This document shows positions 61,936 to 64,000 of a DNA stretch of 64,000 nucleotides, piece by piece. The notes beneath the pieces were generated by a model. It was given only the letters and a program-made list of their open reading frames with translations, was not told the DNA's origin and did not search any database. The DNA is from Zeugodacus cucurbitae. Lineage: Eukaryota > Arthropoda > Insecta > Diptera > Tephritidae. The number at the start of each line of letters is the position of its first letter. The first letter of the stretch is position 1. The position numbers and the translations under genes are program-made. The stretch lies in the NCBI RefSeq assembly GCF_028554725.1, contig NC_071668.1, positions 22,236,501 through 22,300,500 on the forward strand, in the 5' to 3' direction.

Positions 61936-63225
61936 TCATTGCTCTCCATTAAGGTACTCTCTTGCTGCGTCCATTGCAGCCTGCACAGCCTTTTCCGTCA
62001 GCCACTTTTCATCATAGTCATCCACGAGTTGTTTTATATGCAACAACTTTGCCTCCAAATAGTCGAAACGTTGCTTAAGCTCAATCTCCTCCGCGCTATT
62101 GAGTCGTTCATATTCCAGAAAAATTCGATTTTTGATACGCTCATATTCCGGCGTACCTTCAGGTACTTGCTGCAATTGCATGGGCAGCTCGCGGAATATA
62201 TAGCGCACTTCATCGACGCGTGCCAGTAGTGGCACGTATTCCGCGTAATCTATCTCAAAATCGGCTTTGTATTGCCGTCGCTGTTCGATGCTTGTTATAG
62301 GCGTGTACCAACTAAAGTCGTAGTTGGAGACTTCAGTGTTAGTTGGCGAAATAGATGCAAGAGCTTTTGGCGACTCTTCGTAAACTGTGAAGTCCGGTCC
62401 ATGGTGTTGATTCGTTTGGTCGTTAGCTGATACTGTGGAGATTTTGGAGTGACCTGGTTCCTGAACTGTTAGGTTCTGTGTATCGGCGAAGGTTGTCTGG
62501 CGTATAGCTTCCTTATGCTGGTTATTTTTAACTTTCTTCACCGTGTCCACTGTTTTCTTTCTGTTGCTGTTGTTCTCGTTTTGTTGAAATTTTGGCGCTG
62601 TTCCATTAGTTGCATTATTTTCTTTGCTGTTAGAGCTCATATTATTACGTACTGAAGCATGACTAATACGCCGCTTTTTCGAGGCACGTGGCTCTTCGTA
62701 CTCTACCAAAGCGCGTTTCGTACAAGTTTTGTTTTCAATTTCGTTATCCGCAGAGAGAGTACCTATCTCGTCTGAACTACCTAAGTTGTTTAAATTTTGT
62801 AACTTATACAATTTTAACTGTTGCTGTTGATGCACTGTGTAAAATGGCCAATTTTCGTTAACTTCATTCCAAACATATCTCTTCAAACTGTAAGCATTGT
62901 CTCGTAGCAGTGCTATGTCCCTAAGTATGTTGCCAATTAACAGTTGTTCGGCTTTTCGTATTCCCTCGTTCTGTAGCCGTCCATACAGTTCCAGCTTTTT
63001 GTAAGGCTTCAGCGCCAACAAGTGGATGACGCGTTCGCGTATTTTACGACGATAGATTTGTGGAACTTTATGACTTCTACTCTTGACGGGCCGACCATGT
63101 TGCTGAGTACTGGTCTCTCTGTTGGATGCTGTTGCTTTTGGTATTTTCTTATCGGTCAAACACTGATTTTCTTGCTTATCATGTTTGGTGTTTTCAATCT
63201 TATTGTATTCCTGAGTTGTTGGCAT
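61936..63225 (-). CDS. ELL-like RNA polymerase II elongation factor, single exon, lacks the N-terminal ELL domain (429 aa)
   Basis: Likely nuclear protein related to ELL / fly Su(Tpl), which raises the Pol II elongation rate in the super and little elongation complexes. Seen: residues 58-130 match the winged-helix end of the ELL N-terminal region (RVIHLLALKPYKK at 65-77, YVWNEVNENWPFYT at 117-130); 145-300 is a polar, low-complexity linker with a basic NLS-like KKRR at 183-186; 307-408 matches the C-terminal occludin/ELL domain (YTPITSIEQRRQYKADFE, YLEAKLLHIKQLVDDYD), predicted coiled helices. The ATG at 63223-63225 has AAAT before it; the frame stays open upstream to 63346 but has no further ATG and no ELL resemblance. 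Known ELL proteins are longer (fly Su(Tpl) about 1000 residues) and begin with a large domain absent here. No introns interrupt the ORF, suggesting a retrocopy; alternatively upstream exons lie elsewhere. The intact ORF and conserved domains argue against a dead pseudogene. Confidence 0.85.
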   Translation of the reverse strand: MPTTQEYNKIENTKHDKQENQCLTDKKIPKATASNRETSTQQHGRPVKSRSHKVPQIYRRKIRERVIHLLALKPYKKLELYGRLQNEGIRKAEQLLIGNILRDIALLRDNAYSLKRYVWNEVNENWPFYTVHQQQQLKLYKLQNLNNLGSSDEIGTLSADNEIENKTCTKRALVEYEEPRASKKRRISHASVRNNMSSNSKENNATNGTAPKFQQNENNSNRKKTVDTVKKVKNNQHKEAIRQTTFADTQNLTVQEPGHSKISTVSANDQTNQHHGPDFTVYEESPKALASISPTNTEVSNYDFSWYTPITSIEQRRQYKADFEIDYAEYVPLLARVDEVRYIFRELPMQLQQVPEGTPEYERIKNRIFLEYERLNSAEEIELKQRFDYLEAKLLHIKQLVDDYDEKWLTEKAVQAAMDAAREYLNGEQ

Positions 63226-63529
63226 ATTTAAAAACTTAAATAAATTATTTTTTATTGTAATTTTTCTTAAGCGTTTTGCTACTTTTTTTTTTTTATAAAA
63301 TAGCGCGTGATGTTGCTCTACTGAAGTGCTTTGTGGTTTTAATATCTAATTTTCTCTTTTCATTCCTTTTATACCAAACATTTACTTTTTTCAGCTCAAT
63401 CTGTTTTTACCTGTTTACCTGCTCAAAAGGGTTCAACGATTAGATTTTTCTTCGAATTTTTTTACCTGTATTGGAAAAACCGCCATTACATTATTAAATA
63501 AAAAATAAGACTCCTTTCAACTGGTGTTC
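63226..63529. promoter_or_regulatory. Short interval upstream of the ELL-like gene
   Basis: About 300 bp between the poly-A signals of the next gene and the ELL-like ATG, so the ELL-like promoter presumably lies here. AT-rich with a T12 run at 63283-63294; no clear TATA box or initiator could be picked with confidence. A candidate splice acceptor-like TTCAG on the minus strand lies near 63321-63325. Confidence 0.35.
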
Positions 63530-63540
63530 TTTATTTTATT
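63530..63540 (-). terminator. Tandem poly-A signals (AATAAA x2)
   Basis: Reverse complement reads AATAAAATAAA: two AATAAA hexamers overlapping by one base (63535-63540 and 63530-63535), about 82 bp beyond the stop codon at 63622-63624. They would serve the minus-strand coding segment at 63622-63822. Confidence 0.6.
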
Positions 63541-63621
63541 CAGGTAGGTAAGTAGGTAGAGGAATGTAGCTTTTCCGGGCTAATTTTGCGCCAGATACGC
63601 CATTTTGTTGCCATCCTGCTA

Positions 63622-63822
63622 TCACGTTCCGTCATTACGTTCGAACCATTTGGTGCTCTCAATGATACTTATTTCCGTTATTCTTTTAGCGGCCAACCAT
63701 TCAAGTTCTGGTGCCTGATGTGATTTCAAGTGTTCTAGGAGTAGTTTGTGATAGGGTCGGTCATTCACAAAGAAAGTGATTCCGTTTGATGGTTGCAAGT
63801 CTGTATATGTTTTTCCTGGATC
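63622..63822 (-). CDS. Putative terminal exon of an unrecognised gene (partial)
   Basis: The minus-strand frame is open from about 63842 to a TGA at 63622-63624 and reads like real protein, for example GITFFVNDRPYHKLLLEHLK and PELEWLAAKRITEISIIEST. I do not recognise the family. There is no ATG in the frame; a TAA lies at 63844-63846, and an AG at 63822-63823 could be a splice acceptor, though its polypyrimidine tract is poor. A GT at about 63883 and CTAAG branch-like sequences would allow a small, about 60-nt intron, but the frame upstream of it contains a stop, so the join is not established. A second short coding-like frame, MFIRNYLERAIHTLNKLLKI, lies at about 63970-63900. It may be the 3' end of a gene continuing past the window, or a decayed copy of one. 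Poly-A signals follow at 63530-63540. Confidence 0.4.
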   Translation of the reverse strand, partial: DPGKTYTDLQPSNGITFFVNDRPYHKLLLEHLKSHQAPELEWLAAKRITEISIIESTKWFERNDGT

Positions 63823-64000
63823 TATTTTATAAGTCCTTAGTTTTTATTCTATCATACTTAGGCCATATCTGTTTTGTCGTTTTACATTTGGTTATTCATT
63901 TCCATCTATTTTGAGTAATTTGTTCAAAGTGTGTGTATAGCTCTCTCAAGATAGTTCCTGATGAACATGGTATTTGCTACGCTTCGGATTCATTTAGGGA
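63823..64000. other. Window edge, unresolved
   Basis: Contains the short minus-strand frame MFIRNYLERAIHTLNKLLKI mentioned above, ended by TAA. Could be another exon of the same unrecognised gene or non-coding; the window ends here. Confidence 0.3.

Overview
The window looks like nuclear DNA of a higher fly, most likely a tephritid fruit fly (Bactrocera/Zeugodacus type). Reasons: strong AT bias, long gene-free stretches full of CAA/TTG and TATA simple repeats, a dense load of non-LTR retrotransposon and mariner remains, several copies of a hairpin-ended repeat typical of brachyceran genomes, and one protein gene whose best match is the fly elongation factor ELL / Su(Tpl). The species call is inference; no host gene here fixes it.

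Region by region. 2.1-9.6 kb is a nested pair of non-LTR retrotransposons: a decayed R1-clade element on the minus strand (gag-like ORF1 with three zinc knuckles, ORF2 with endonuclease and reverse transcriptase) is split by a complete RTE-clade element on the plus strand. The RTE copy has an uninterrupted 988-residue endonuclease/reverse transcriptase ORF and a perfect 14-bp target-site duplication. 9.6-31 kb is gene-poor and holds a 497-bp mariner miniature element (11849-12345), an internally deleted RNase H-bearing non-LTR element (12.5-13.7 kb), three further RTE pieces (one with another RTE-like element inserted), two copies of the hairpin-ended repeat, a 75-bp minisatellite that stays open in one frame (26.9-27.5 kb) and, at the end, a jockey-clade tail (31.2-31.8 kb). 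31.8-61.9 kb has no recognisable host gene. It contains a palindrome, a 30-bp-arm inverted repeat, fragments of RTE, mariner and RNase H-type non-LTR elements, and a third hairpin-ended repeat. At the right edge, 61936-63225 encodes an intact single-exon 429-residue ELL-like protein on the minus strand. Just upstream of it, also on the minus strand, is a coding-like 3' terminal segment with tandem AATAAA signals (63530-63822), probably the end of another gene that continues beyond the window.

How the parts relate: nearly all recognisable coding sequence is transposon-derived and records successive insertions (R1 first, RTE into it; RTE first, a second RTE-like family into that). The only convincing host-type gene is the ELL-like one. 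It keeps the winged-helix segment and the C-terminal occludin/ELL domain but lacks the large N-terminal ELL domain, so it may be a neofunctionalised retrocopy. I see no CRISPR, rRNA, tRNA or operon structure, and no clear multi-gene novel system. Element boundaries given for decayed fragments are eye estimates, good to about 10-30 bases.
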